Source: Ignavibacteria bacterium
GTDB taxonomy: Bacteria; Bacteroidota; Ignavibacteria; SZUA-365
Reading direction: 5' to 3'
Assembly (NCBI GenBank): GCA_016720835.1
Contig: JADKJW010000009.1
Span: 158,263-222,262 of the forward strand
Length of the DNA stretch: 64,000 nt
Each line of letters starts with the position of its first letter. The stretch's first letter is position 1. This document shows positions 1-8,229 of this stretch, piece by piece. Below the pieces are notes generated by a model that saw only the letters and a list, made by a program, of their open reading frames with translations, searched no databases and was not told the origin of the DNA. The position numbers and the translations under genes were made by a program.

Positions 1-34
1 GGGACGGAAACTGTTCGGCGCCCTGCGCGCGACT

Positions 35-253
35 TCAGAATCCGAGGGGTAACGCGGGGTCTTCGCCGTCGGGGTTGCCGCCCATGGCATCGAAATGGTG
101 TACCGCCACGTCCTGCATCCACTGCACGTACTTCACGTTGTTGACGTGTCCGTTGAGGTCCACGGCATCAGCGGATACGGTGAACGCGTAGGTATAGAGC
201 GGATCGGGAGCGGCTGTCCTTTCAGGTTGCGGTGTCAGCTGAACCCTTTCCAG
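35..253 (-). CDS. Hotdog-fold acyl-CoA thioesterase, truncated
   Basis: The minus-strand frame contains DLNGHVNNVKYVQWMQDVAV, the catalytic-helix motif of 4-hydroxybenzoyl-CoA-type (YbgC/FadM) hotdog thioesterases, which hydrolyse acyl-CoA esters in the cytoplasm. The family is usually about 130 residues; here the frame closes about 35 residues after the motif with TGA at 35-37, so the second half of the fold is missing. The frame begins just after the SPOR gene stop, but no ATG, GTG or TTG is in phase near there; the coordinate given is an in-frame CTG and is only nominal. It may be a frameshifted or eroded gene. The family assignment is fairly sure; integrity is not. Confidence 0.45.
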   Translation of the reverse strand: MERVQLTPQPERTAAPDPLYTYAFTVSADAVDLNGHVNNVKYVQWMQDVAVHHFDAMGGNPDGEDPALPLGF

Positions 254-257
254 GGCG

Positions 258-983
258 TCAGCGCAGCTTCGGTTCCGTCACCGCCGATCTTCCGGGTGCC
301 GCACGAAGCACATAGTGCGCATACCGCTGGGCCTGTGCAGCGGATTGGAAGGGTCCGAGCGTCACACCGTACCCGCCTCTTCCCACGCGCATTGTCGCAG
401 GAAGGCCGATTCCGAGCAGCGCGTTGCGCTCGCGGAGGGCAGCCGCACGCGTCGCGTAATTCCCCACATTCAGGTACACCCGATGCTGCCTCGGTATCGC
501 ACGCCGCTTCGCGATCTTCGACGCCATCGCGGCGCGAGCAGCACGCGGGTTGCCGCGACGATACTGACGCGCATCCTTCGACCTCCTTGCCGAGGTCCGA
601 TCGGTGCGGAGGCCCTGCGGCGCGTTCGCGTCCGGCGCAGGCGCGGCTTCCAAGACGATTTCCTCGGAACCCTGGATTCCCTGCGACGCGCCAGCGCCTT
701 TGGCGTCCGTCCCGGGAGCTGCAGCATCGCGCTTCCGATGGGCGCCGGTGCCGCTTCGCATCTCTCCGGTGTGGGTGACGGAATTCGGACCACGCTCGAG
801 ATTCTTCAGCCTCACCTCGACATTCGCGTATTTTTTTGTCGCGAGATCCACGCGGTTTGCCAGCTTGTTCTGCTGCCAGATGAAGACGAGCACCGCGACC
901 AGCAGCACGATGATGGCGAGCCACTGCACGAGTTGAAAGGGGGAAGTCCGCGAGTTTCCTGTCTTGTCTGCCTGCGTTACCAT
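258..983 (-). CDS. SPOR-domain membrane protein
   Basis: A 241-residue single-pass protein. Residues about 18-38 form one membrane segment, followed by a short coiled-coil-like stretch, a long Ala/Arg-rich low-complexity linker, and a C-terminal SPOR-like domain (about residues 165-235, YLNVGNYATRAAALRERNAL and YGVTLGPFQSAAQAQRYA). SPOR domains bind glycan strands lacking stem peptides, often at division sites, so a periplasmic cell-wall role is inferred. The ATG has GGGAG five bases upstream. The basic linker is unusually arginine-rich. Confidence 0.75.
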   Translation of the reverse strand: MVTQADKTGNSRTSPFQLVQWLAIIVLLVAVLVFIWQQNKLANRVDLATKKYANVEVRLKNLERGPNSVTHTGEMRSGTGAHRKRDAAAPGTDAKGAGASQGIQGSEEIVLEAAPAPDANAPQGLRTDRTSARRSKDARQYRRGNPRAARAAMASKIAKRRAIPRQHRVYLNVGNYATRAAALRERNALLGIGLPATMRVGRGGYGVTLGPFQSAAQAQRYAHYVLRAAPGRSAVTEPKLR

Positions 984-1116
984 GGTACTCCCATGCGAAT
1001 GATCGAAGGTCGGATTCGAGACCCCGCTTCAGCCTGCCGCGGGTTCTCCGCAGACCGATTCTACCGCTTTTCGGATCGAAATGGAAGAAGAAAAGGATGA
1101 ACGTCGTGCAGGTTCT

Positions 1117-1344
1117 TCAACGGTCCGGCAGGACCAACGCATACCAGGTCTCGTCCCCTTCCCTGCGCGAGACGTCGAGCTTGTGCCTGAAGCCTTCCTT
1201 CAGGTGCAGGAAAAAGCGGACGCGATCCAGGAGATTGTCGATGGCTTCGTCTTCGGTGGCCGCCCAGGATTCGCATTCGCGGATGCTGGGGACCGAGGCT
1301 TCCACGCCGTCGTCCGTTTTCCGCGTGACGATCTGGATCTGCAT
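1117..1344 (-). CDS. Small HicB-like protein
   Basis: A 75-residue protein beginning MQIQIVTRKTDDGVEASVPS and continuing with CESWAATEDEAIDNLLDRV. The pattern of two beta strands, a conserved short loop and an amphipathic helix resembles the partial RNase-H fold of HicB antitoxins. No HicA partner is adjacent. Its ATG overlaps the stop of the upstream acyl-CoA dehydrogenase (TGATG at 1342-1346), so translation is probably coupled. Whether it acts as an antitoxin or in some metabolic role is unknown. The family call rests on pattern similarity only. Confidence 0.6.
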   Translation of the reverse strand: MQIQIVTRKTDDGVEASVPSIRECESWAATEDEAIDNLLDRVRFFLHLKEGFRHKLDVSRREGDETWYALVLPDR

Positions 1345-2516
1345 CAGTCCTGCAACAGACGGCGGCTGATCACCAGGCGTTGAATTTCCGACGTGCCCTC
1401 GCCGATGGTCAGCAGCTTCACGTCGCGATAGTATTTCTCCGCCGCGTAGTCCTTCGTGAAGCCGTAGCCTCCGAGGATCTGCACCGCCTCGTTCGTCACG
1501 CGCGTCGCGACCTCGCTCGCGAAGAGTTTCGCGTACGACGCGGCGACGTTGATGTCCATGCCCTGCGTGCGCATCCATGCGGCCTTGTGCGTGAGCAGCC
1601 GGGCGGCCTCGATGTCCATTGCCATTTTCGCGAGCTTGAACTGCGTGGCCTGAAATTCGGCGAGCGGTTTGCCGAACTGTTTGCGTTCCTTCGAGTACGC
1701 GAGCGCCGTTTCGTAGGCGCCCTGTGCCGTGCCGACGGAGCAGGCGGCGATGGAGACGCGGCCGCCGTCGAGGATCTGCAGCGCCTGCTTGAAGCCGTTG
1801 CCGGTCTCTCCACCGAGCAGATTCTCCTTCGGGACGCGCACATTCTCCATGATGATCGTCGCGGTATCGCTGGCGCGCATGCCGAGCTTGTTCTCTTTTT
1901 TCCCGGTCGAGAAGCCCGGCATGGTGCGCTCGAGCACGAAGGCGGAGATGCCCTTGCTGCCCTGCCCGGGCTCCGTCACGGCCATGACGACGGCCGTCTC
2001 GCCATACGTGGCGTGCGTGATGAAGTTCTTCGAGCCGTTGAGCACCCACGCGTCGCCATCGAGGACTGCGGTGGTGCGCATGCCGCCCGCGTCGCTGCCG
2101 GAGCCGGGTTCGGTGAGACCCCACATGCCGAGCTTGCGGCCGCTCGCGAGATCGGGCATGTACTTCTGCCGCACCACGGGCGAGGCAAACTGGTAGAGGT
2201 GATTGGAGCAGAGTCCGTTATGCGCGGCGACGCCGAGCCCGATGGACGGATCGACGCGGGAGATTTCCTCGACGATCAGCGCATACTCGATGGCGCTCAT
2301 CCCCGCCCCTTCCAGTTCCTCCGGGAACATGATTCCCAGAAAGCCCAGCTCGCCCATCTTCGTGAAGAGATCGCGCGGGAAGTGCTGCGCCTCGTCCCAC
2401 TCCATCACGTGGGGACGGATCTCGCTCTCCGCAAAGTCGCGCGCGGTGTCGCGCACCAGGATCTGATGCTCGTCGAGTGCGAAGGAGTAGGCGCCGGGTT
2501 CATTCGTGTGGGACAT
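1344..2516 (-). CDS. Acyl-CoA dehydrogenase
   Basis: A 390-residue FAD flavoenzyme of the acyl-CoA dehydrogenase family, which oxidises an acyl-CoA to the 2-enoyl-CoA and passes electrons to ETF. Signature 1 is GLTEPGSGSD and signature 2 is QILGGYGFTKDYAAEKYYRD. GEGTSEIQ near the C-terminus supplies the catalytic glutamate (E373) in the position used by short- and medium-chain enzymes. Length is typical. The ATG at 2516 has GGAG five bases upstream and is preferred over an in-frame TTG at 2531. It is coupled by TGATG to the HicB-like gene. Exact chain-length specificity cannot be read. Confidence 0.93.
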   Translation of the reverse strand: MSHTNEPGAYSFALDEHQILVRDTARDFAESEIRPHVMEWDEAQHFPRDLFTKMGELGFLGIMFPEELEGAGMSAIEYALIVEEISRVDPSIGLGVAAHNGLCSNHLYQFASPVVRQKYMPDLASGRKLGMWGLTEPGSGSDAGGMRTTAVLDGDAWVLNGSKNFITHATYGETAVVMAVTEPGQGSKGISAFVLERTMPGFSTGKKENKLGMRASDTATIIMENVRVPKENLLGGETGNGFKQALQILDGGRVSIAACSVGTAQGAYETALAYSKERKQFGKPLAEFQATQFKLAKMAMDIEAARLLTHKAAWMRTQGMDINVAASYAKLFASEVATRVTNEAVQILGGYGFTKDYAAEKYYRDVKLLTIGEGTSEIQRLVISRRLLQD

Positions 2517-2649
2517 GGGATCTCCGTGCAAAAGTCAGGTGCCGTTGTATTGAAGGGACGAATTTCCGGATACGGGCTGAATAAGCGCAACAATGTCCCA
2601 ATATACACAAACCAAGCGCCATTCCTCCCTTCCATGGAGAGGAAGCGGT

Positions 2650-4089
2650 CTATTTCCCGGTGTCGATGATCACGTCGCCGAGCGTGTTCGTCGCTCCGCC
2701 CGCCTTGCGTATGGCGTTCACCGCGGCGGTCTCGCGTTCGATGCGCGGGAATCGGTAGAGCAGCGTGCCGTCCTCGCGGAGTTCCGTCGTCCCGTGGATA
2801 TCGATGAGCACCGACCCGAGGATGCGTTCCACTTCGCGCGCATCCATCGCGGCCTGGCCGCCTCGATTGACGGCGGCGACGATATCGGACAGCGTCAGAG
2901 GGTAGCCGGCAGTATCAAAGATGACGCGCATGATGCGTCTGCGCTTGTTGCGATCCAGGCGCCGCGCTTCCTGCGTGCGGACGTCGAAAGATCGGATGAG
3001 CGGCACGAGGAAAAAGAGGAACGAGAAGAGGAACGGAATCCACCCGAGGACGAAGTGGATGGTCGACCACATGCCCGGCGAATCGCCGATGTAGATGCTC
3101 GCGCCGGCCTCGGCGCTGGAACTGAAGAGCACTGCGCACGACATGATCAGCGTGAAGGCGTTCATACCGGCGATCATCGCGTTCTTCCCGCCCGTGTTGC
3201 CGGTCACCTGATAGGGTGCTTCGAATTCGTGCCAGAACAGCTCCACCTTTCCACCCTCGAGATTCGCGTCTCCTTTCGCGAGCACCTGCTCGAATTTCCC
3301 GATCAGCACGCCTTCCTCCGTGATGTCGGCGTTGCCTTTGAAACGCGTGAGGTAGTCCGCCATGCGTTCCTCGGATTCGGCGTAGGTCCAGCCGGCGAGC
3401 GCGACGATTTCGGTGGTGGTGAGGACGCCGTTGTTGTCGCGCAGCCAGGACAGCACTTCCTTCTCGTTCGCGAAAGGGTCGAAATCCGGACGCGGTGGTC
3501 CGAAAACGAAGTCGTACACCGACTGCACGAGGCGCTTGCTCTTCTCCGCCTTCGCGGTGTTGCGTCGCGAGACCTGCTGATAGCCGCGGTGCTGGTAGCC
3601 GTAGGAGTCGGTCATGCTCACGATGATCATGCCGCGCCCCGCGGCCGCGAAGAGATCGACGAAGAGATCGCCCACCCAGTCCAGGCTGAAGTCGCTGTCG
3701 CTCTTCGACGACGCGGCGAGCGCCAGCGCGATGGCGACGATGACGAAAAAGACGAAGTACACGAGCAGCATCACGGTGATCCAGATCTTGAACAGCACCT
3801 TGAAGCCGCGCCACAGCACATCGCCGATGTCGGCCAGGATTTCCTTCGCGGTCTTCGACCCGCGGCGGCGCAGCGAGGCCCCGAAATCGTAGAGGATCTC
3901 CCCCGATTCCGTCACCTGCAGACGGCACACGAAGCGGTTCATCATCGCCTCGAGTCCCGTGCGCACATCTTCTATTGCCAGTCCGGTGGCCGCCGCCGCA
4001 TCCGCGACCGTCAGCCTGCCCTTCGCCTTCGAAATCTTCGGTTGAATCTGCCGAACCGCATCATCGGCGTTCATGAGTTGCATGGCCAT
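2650..4089 (-). CDS. Membrane protein with three winged-helix-like modules
   Basis: I do not recognise a named family. The 479-residue protein has an N-terminal module (GRLTVADAAAATGLAIEDVR onward) resembling a small winged helix, then hydrophobic segments around ITVMLLVYFVFFVIVAIALA. A second module follows (VLSWLRDNNGVLTTTEIVAL), then two more membrane segments (INAFTLIMSCAVLF-like, and FVLGWIPFLFSFLFFLVPLI) and a third module (RIMRVIFDTAGYPLTLSDIV). Three HTH-like folds alternating with membrane spans suggest a membrane-anchored sensor or scaffold. Several starts are possible (ATG at 4089, 4083, 4074) and none has a strong ribosome site. Function unknown. Confidence 0.7.
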   Translation of the reverse strand: MAMQLMNADDAVRQIQPKISKAKGRLTVADAAAATGLAIEDVRTGLEAMMNRFVCRLQVTESGEILYDFGASLRRRGSKTAKEILADIGDVLWRGFKVLFKIWITVMLLVYFVFFVIVAIALALAASSKSDSDFSLDWVGDLFVDLFAAAGRGMIIVSMTDSYGYQHRGYQQVSRRNTAKAEKSKRLVQSVYDFVFGPPRPDFDPFANEKEVLSWLRDNNGVLTTTEIVALAGWTYAESEERMADYLTRFKGNADITEEGVLIGKFEQVLAKGDANLEGGKVELFWHEFEAPYQVTGNTGGKNAMIAGMNAFTLIMSCAVLFSSSAEAGASIYIGDSPGMWSTIHFVLGWIPFLFSFLFFLVPLIRSFDVRTQEARRLDRNKRRRIMRVIFDTAGYPLTLSDIVAAVNRGGQAAMDAREVERILGSVLIDIHGTTELREDGTLLYRFPRIERETAAVNAIRKAGGATNTLGDVIIDTGK

Positions 4090-4243
4090 ACGCGCTTCAA
4101 ATGGTGGAAAATCGATGAACTGTGAAAATGGCGGATTTGCGTGTGCGACGCAAGGCCTCGTGCCCATGCTCCCCACCTGCGTCCGCCGATGGCGGACTTC
4201 GGCGGACACGCCGCGTGGGCACGCAGGGCGGGCACTCAGTCAA

Positions 4244-5878
4244 TCACTTGCCCTTCAACACCGCCGCGCGCACTTCCATAGCGAACATCTCCTGAAGATA
4301 GAACGTCGCGCCCGATTGCAGGATTATTCCATCCCTGTCGATGAGAATGATATACGGCGCACCCGCGACGTCGAAGACATCCATCACGTCGTGATCCCAT
4401 GTATTTCTGATTCGCGCGTGCTTCCACTTCATCGGGTGTCCTCGTTTCCTGTACTCTGCTGCCTGAGAAGCTGTACCTCCAATGCAGAAACTCACGATCT
4501 CCAGACCGTCCTTCCGATACTGCGCGTACATGCCTTCAAGCGAATTGATGTAGTGGTCGAGTTCCGGAGCCCAGAAATGAAGGATCGCCACCTTGCCTCG
4601 GAGCGCCGCGTCCGTGATGAACTGTGTACTGTCGTCCATGGTACGGAAGGAAAATGACGGACATCGTTTCCCAACTGCATTCTTCGAATCCAGGTTATAC
4701 ATCATTTTGATGGTAAACGCGGCGGGACTGTCTGCATAATCGCTCAAAAAACGCGCATAGTACTCCCGAACATGCAGCGAATCCCTGTCTTCCATGTAAT
4801 TCGCGAGCAGTGAGGAAAGGAATTCCACCTTGTCGCTTGGTGGCTGTGCCGATGAGAGAAACGCATCGGTGAGAGACGTGAACTTCGTGGTCTTGCACTC
4901 CTCCGCGCACAGCTGCGCATATGCCCAGATGTCAACACACCACAACGGCGATCCTGCGGGAACCTGCTTCGCGACATGCAGCAACGAAGTGTCGGGCCGA
5001 CCATAAGTCAGGCGCCAGGCAAGAGCCTTCATGCGAAAACATTCCTGCATGAAAGGATCCGTTGCACGGTCGGCGCGCGCGAGATAATCCGTGTACACAC
5101 GATCGATCTCTGCCGCGAGGGAATCGTTGGTTTTCTTCGCTCCCGTGCTTCCGCGTGCCGGGCGGCGTTCCTTCGCGGCTTTCTGGAATGCCGATCTCAA
5201 ATGGTCGTAGTCGCGCAGCGCGTTGTTGACGGCATCGTCGAATTGCACGACCTCCTCTCCGCCCGAGGTCGGCAACAGCGCGGGATCGAAGACGATGCGC
5301 GCCTCGCGCTTCTTCGGAGTCACCACGCAGATATAATCGCCCTGGCCGTCGTACTCGAATCGCTCCGCCATGGTGCCGTTGACGCTACGCCCTTCCACGA
5401 GACCCAGAAGCTGATACCGCACAACGGCGCTGTCGCTTGTAACCTTGGCGCTCCAGGTTCCATCCCTTCCCTTCTTCATCGGGATGCGTTTCGATGTGAA
5501 GTCGAAGCCGTTGAAATTCCCGATGAGGGACAGTTCCTCGAGCGGTTCAATCCGCTCGATGGTTTTCAGACGCACCGCCACGTTGACAGGACCCGCCTTC
5601 CATACACAAACCGGGAACTGCGCCGTTACATGATTTACTCCAGAGGCCATCAAACGATACGCCCCGGTTTCCCGCAACGGAACCTCGAAGGTTCCGTCCG
5701 GTCCCAGTGCTGTATCCTTGATGGTGAAACCGTGTTTCTCAACTCGGAGATTCGCCTGTTTCAGCGGCTTGCCGTCGGCTCCGACAACGGTCCCGCGAAG
5801 CATGGCATACGGTTGTGCTGGAGCAGGAATTGTGCACATCACACAGAGGGCAACGACAAGGATGACGGTGAGTCGCAT
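4244..5878 (-). CDS. TlpA/thioredoxin-fold secreted protein lacking CXXC
   Basis: A 544-residue exported protein. A signal peptide (MRLTVILVVALCVMCTIPAP) is followed by a carboxypeptidase-regulatory-like beta domain (LRGTVVGADGKPLKQANLRV), a helical middle region and a C-terminal thioredoxin/redoxin-like domain (about residues 405-540: KRCPSFSF, KVAILHFWAPELD, APYIILIDRDGIILQ). In TlpA/ResA proteins WCxxC follows the FWA strand; here the sequence is FWAPELDHY with no cysteine, so disulphide chemistry is not expected. This looks like a redox-dead relative. The start has GGAGG six bases upstream. Fold assignment is good; role unknown. Confidence 0.8.
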   Translation of the reverse strand: MRLTVILVVALCVMCTIPAPAQPYAMLRGTVVGADGKPLKQANLRVEKHGFTIKDTALGPDGTFEVPLRETGAYRLMASGVNHVTAQFPVCVWKAGPVNVAVRLKTIERIEPLEELSLIGNFNGFDFTSKRIPMKKGRDGTWSAKVTSDSAVVRYQLLGLVEGRSVNGTMAERFEYDGQGDYICVVTPKKREARIVFDPALLPTSGGEEVVQFDDAVNNALRDYDHLRSAFQKAAKERRPARGSTGAKKTNDSLAAEIDRVYTDYLARADRATDPFMQECFRMKALAWRLTYGRPDTSLLHVAKQVPAGSPLWCVDIWAYAQLCAEECKTTKFTSLTDAFLSSAQPPSDKVEFLSSLLANYMEDRDSLHVREYYARFLSDYADSPAAFTIKMMYNLDSKNAVGKRCPSFSFRTMDDSTQFITDAALRGKVAILHFWAPELDHYINSLEGMYAQYRKDGLEIVSFCIGGTASQAAEYRKRGHPMKWKHARIRNTWDHDVMDVFDVAGAPYIILIDRDGIILQSGATFYLQEMFAMEVRAAVLKGK

Positions 5879-6076
5879 GAGTTTCCTCCACTTCCGGGCG
5901 CTGTAATCGGATTGTGATGAGTGTGCTGCAGTATAATACGTGATTACGATAGCAATATGCGATTTACAATTTCACGACACCCTCCCCGGCGAGAGAATTC
6001 CCCTTCCGAATCTCTGGTCCGCTCCACACGTGTGTCCGCTGACGGTGGACTTCCACCTCGGAACGGAGTCCGGGCC

Positions 6077-6487
6077 TTATGGTATCCGCAGATTCGACGT
6101 CTCGATCAGCACGCCGCCGTCGTACGGATGCTGCTGGGGATTGATGTCGAGGAATTCCGGGTAGCCGTACTTCGCGTTGTAGCGAATGACGAGGGAATCT
6201 TTCCCGGGATTCCTGGCGATGGAGAACAGCGAATCGATGGTGAGATACGCGGAAGCGCTCGGCGCCTGCACGATGCTGCTGTCGGAAAGCCTGAACACCT
6301 GCGCAATGGTGTCGGCCCTGACCGTGATGCGCATGAGTTCCCCGCCGTTCACGCAACGGCACATGTGCACCTGATCGATGGTGTAGTCGTGCAGCTTGTG
6401 CGATTGCCACTTCGTGTACGGATCCGATGCGGAAGGCTGTGTGCTCTTCTCCGAACAGCCGATGCAGATGACTATCAGTGAAAGCAC
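6077..6487 (-). CDS. DUF6174-type lipoprotein, start uncertain
   Basis: The C-terminal 110 residues (WQSHKLHDYTIDQVHMCRC, then TIDSLFSIA, and RYNAKYGYPEFLDIN) match the pattern of small exported DUF6174 proteins of unknown function. A lipobox-like stretch LIVICIGC lies near the start. In frame only a GTG at 6487 is available. An ATG at 6588 with AAGGAG upstream opens MKQFRLLSS in the neighbouring frame and terminates at 6475. A frameshift around 6500-6560 may therefore have separated the true signal peptide from the body. The body is believable; the 5' end is not. Confidence 0.6.
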   Translation of the reverse strand: MLSLIVICIGCSEKSTQPSASDPYTKWQSHKLHDYTIDQVHMCRCVNGGELMRITVRADTIAQVFRLSDSSIVQAPSASAYLTIDSLFSIARNPGKDSLVIRYNAKYGYPEFLDINPQQHPYDGGVLIETSNLRIP

Positions 6488-6664
6488 AACATGCGGCTCA
6501 CCATCACCCCACCCAGCCGCCGAACCGCGGGGCGCCGGGGGCCGGGGCGCCCTCCAACGAAAGAGGACAGTAGCCGAAACTGCTTCATGGCAGGACTCTC
6601 CTTGAGATTTGCGGGCGAGAGATGTGGGAACGAGGAGCGAGCAGGTGTCATCAACGAACACACG

Positions 6665-7774
6665 TTACTTCGTGAGATGCAATTGCAGCAGCGCGCTCGC
6701 GGCTTCGTCGCAGGCCGCGGTGGCGGCGGGACCACCCTGATTCGCGCAGACGAGCACCGCGACGTTGCGCTGCGGCGCGAGCCAGGCAACGGCGTAGTTC
6801 ATGGTGTTGCTGCCGGCATGCGTCAATGCCGTGCCGCCCGCCCAGTCGCGCTGCATCACGAGCCAGCCGCAGGCGTACTCGCCCCCGGATGGCGCGGCAT
6901 GCAGGATCTTGTACGACGCCGCTTTCAGGAGGGCAGGCTCCCCTCTCGCGCCGCGCAATTGATCGGAAATGAAGGCCGCCCAGTCCGTAAGCGTACAGTG
7001 CACCCGTCCGGCCGGTCCCATCACCTCGGCATTGTCCATCATCGGACCGTTCACGCCGACCGGCTTGCCGTCCGCGCCGTGCCCCCAGGGCTGGTCCACC
7101 TTGCCGGGTGTGCCAGTCCCACCGAAACCCGCGCGCTTCATTCCAAGCGGCGTGAACACGTATGCGGCGATCAGTTTTTCCCACGTGGATTTCTTGATTT
7201 TTTCCGCCATCGCGCCTGCGAGCACGTAGCCCCAGTTCGAGTACAGAAACGCGGTGCCGGGAGTTGATGCGAGCTTGACAGTGGAGACGGCTTTCAGCGC
7301 CGCGATGCGTTGCTCGCGCACATCCCCCTTCGCGCCCAGAGCGGTCCAGTTCATGTTGGGCGGGAGTCCGGCGCGATGCGTGAGAAGTTGCAGCACGGTT
7401 ACTTTCCTGAAGTTCTCCGGCAGCGTCGGGGCGATGTCCGGAAAGACGCTCTCCACGCTGCTCTGCCAGCTCATGGCGCCTTCCTCCACCAGCGCCGCGA
7501 TCAGCGTCGCCGTCATCGCCTTGGTGTCGGAGCCGAGATGCCACTGGTCGCGCATGGTTGCGGGGATCGTGCCGCCCTGCTTCCGCACTCCGCGCGCGCC
7601 GATCGTGACCGTATCCCCGCTGATGATCGCGCCACCCAACGCGGGGATGTGGTGTTTCAGGCGGATGACTTCCAGCACGGAATCGACCCGGGGGTCGCTG
7701 CCTGCGGTGGACTGCCCGGATGCAACTCTCGTGACAAAGAACAGGCAGACGATGCCGAATATGAATTTGATCAT
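6665..7774 (-). CDS. Class C beta-lactamase-like serine hydrolase
   Basis: A 369-residue exported serine hydrolase of the beta-lactamase/D-alanyl-D-alanine carboxypeptidase group. A signal peptide (MIKFIFGIVCLFFVTRVASG) precedes the S-x-x-K motif at S82/K85 (GSDTK), Y-x-N at Y178-N180 (LYSNWGY) and HAG near the C-terminus in place of KTG, as is common in esterase-like members. It probably acts on a peptide or ester substrate in the periplasm; the sequence does not show whether it gives antibiotic resistance. It stands alone on the minus strand, back to back with the propeller genes. Confidence 0.88.
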   Translation of the reverse strand: MIKFIFGIVCLFFVTRVASGQSTAGSDPRVDSVLEVIRLKHHIPALGGAIISGDTVTIGARGVRKQGGTIPATMRDQWHLGSDTKAMTATLIAALVEEGAMSWQSSVESVFPDIAPTLPENFRKVTVLQLLTHRAGLPPNMNWTALGAKGDVREQRIAALKAVSTVKLASTPGTAFLYSNWGYVLAGAMAEKIKKSTWEKLIAAYVFTPLGMKRAGFGGTGTPGKVDQPWGHGADGKPVGVNGPMMDNAEVMGPAGRVHCTLTDWAAFISDQLRGARGEPALLKAASYKILHAAPSGGEYACGWLVMQRDWAGGTALTHAGSNTMNYAVAWLAPQRNVAVLVCANQGGPAATAACDEAASALLQLHLTK

Positions 7775-8229
7775 GGAAATACTGGAGTGTGATGTGAATT
7801 TTCGCCTGATCCGGAGAGCGATCGTGCGATGGCTGGTATGTGGAAAATCCGTGAAACGGCAGAATAACGAATCCCGGCAAGAATCGAAATCCCACCGCCT
7901 CCCCCTGTCTCACTTCGATCCCGCATCAGCCGAGGGAACATGCGCCAGTGTCTCGTGCGAGCGGGGAGTGTCCGTCGATTGGATATGGCCTTTCACTCTC
8001 TTTCCCTGTAAATTTCCGCCGTACCCCGATGCCACGAATCCAACACACCGCTGGACGATCGGGAAAAAGCGGATCGATATCGGTGTCGGAAGTTTTTCGG
8101 CTGACGAATACTACGCGGGGCTCTGGTTCACGGATATGGAACGAGAGCGGGCATCCAAAGCTGTCTCGTCAAAGCGGTGACGATCCGATACCTGAGAATG
8201 ACGGTGCACACAAGCCGAGCGGAGGATGC
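7775..8229. other. 455-bp divergent intergenic region
   Basis: This gap separates the divergent hydrolase and the first YCF48 gene and must hold both promoters. I see no convincing gene, RNA or repeat in it. A GGAGG ribosome site lies at its right edge, five bases before the ATG at 8230. Confidence 0.5.

Noticed and set aside
2593..4125. A 510-codon plus-strand frame
   Set aside because: Antisense to the winged-helix-like membrane protein; composition is shadow-like.
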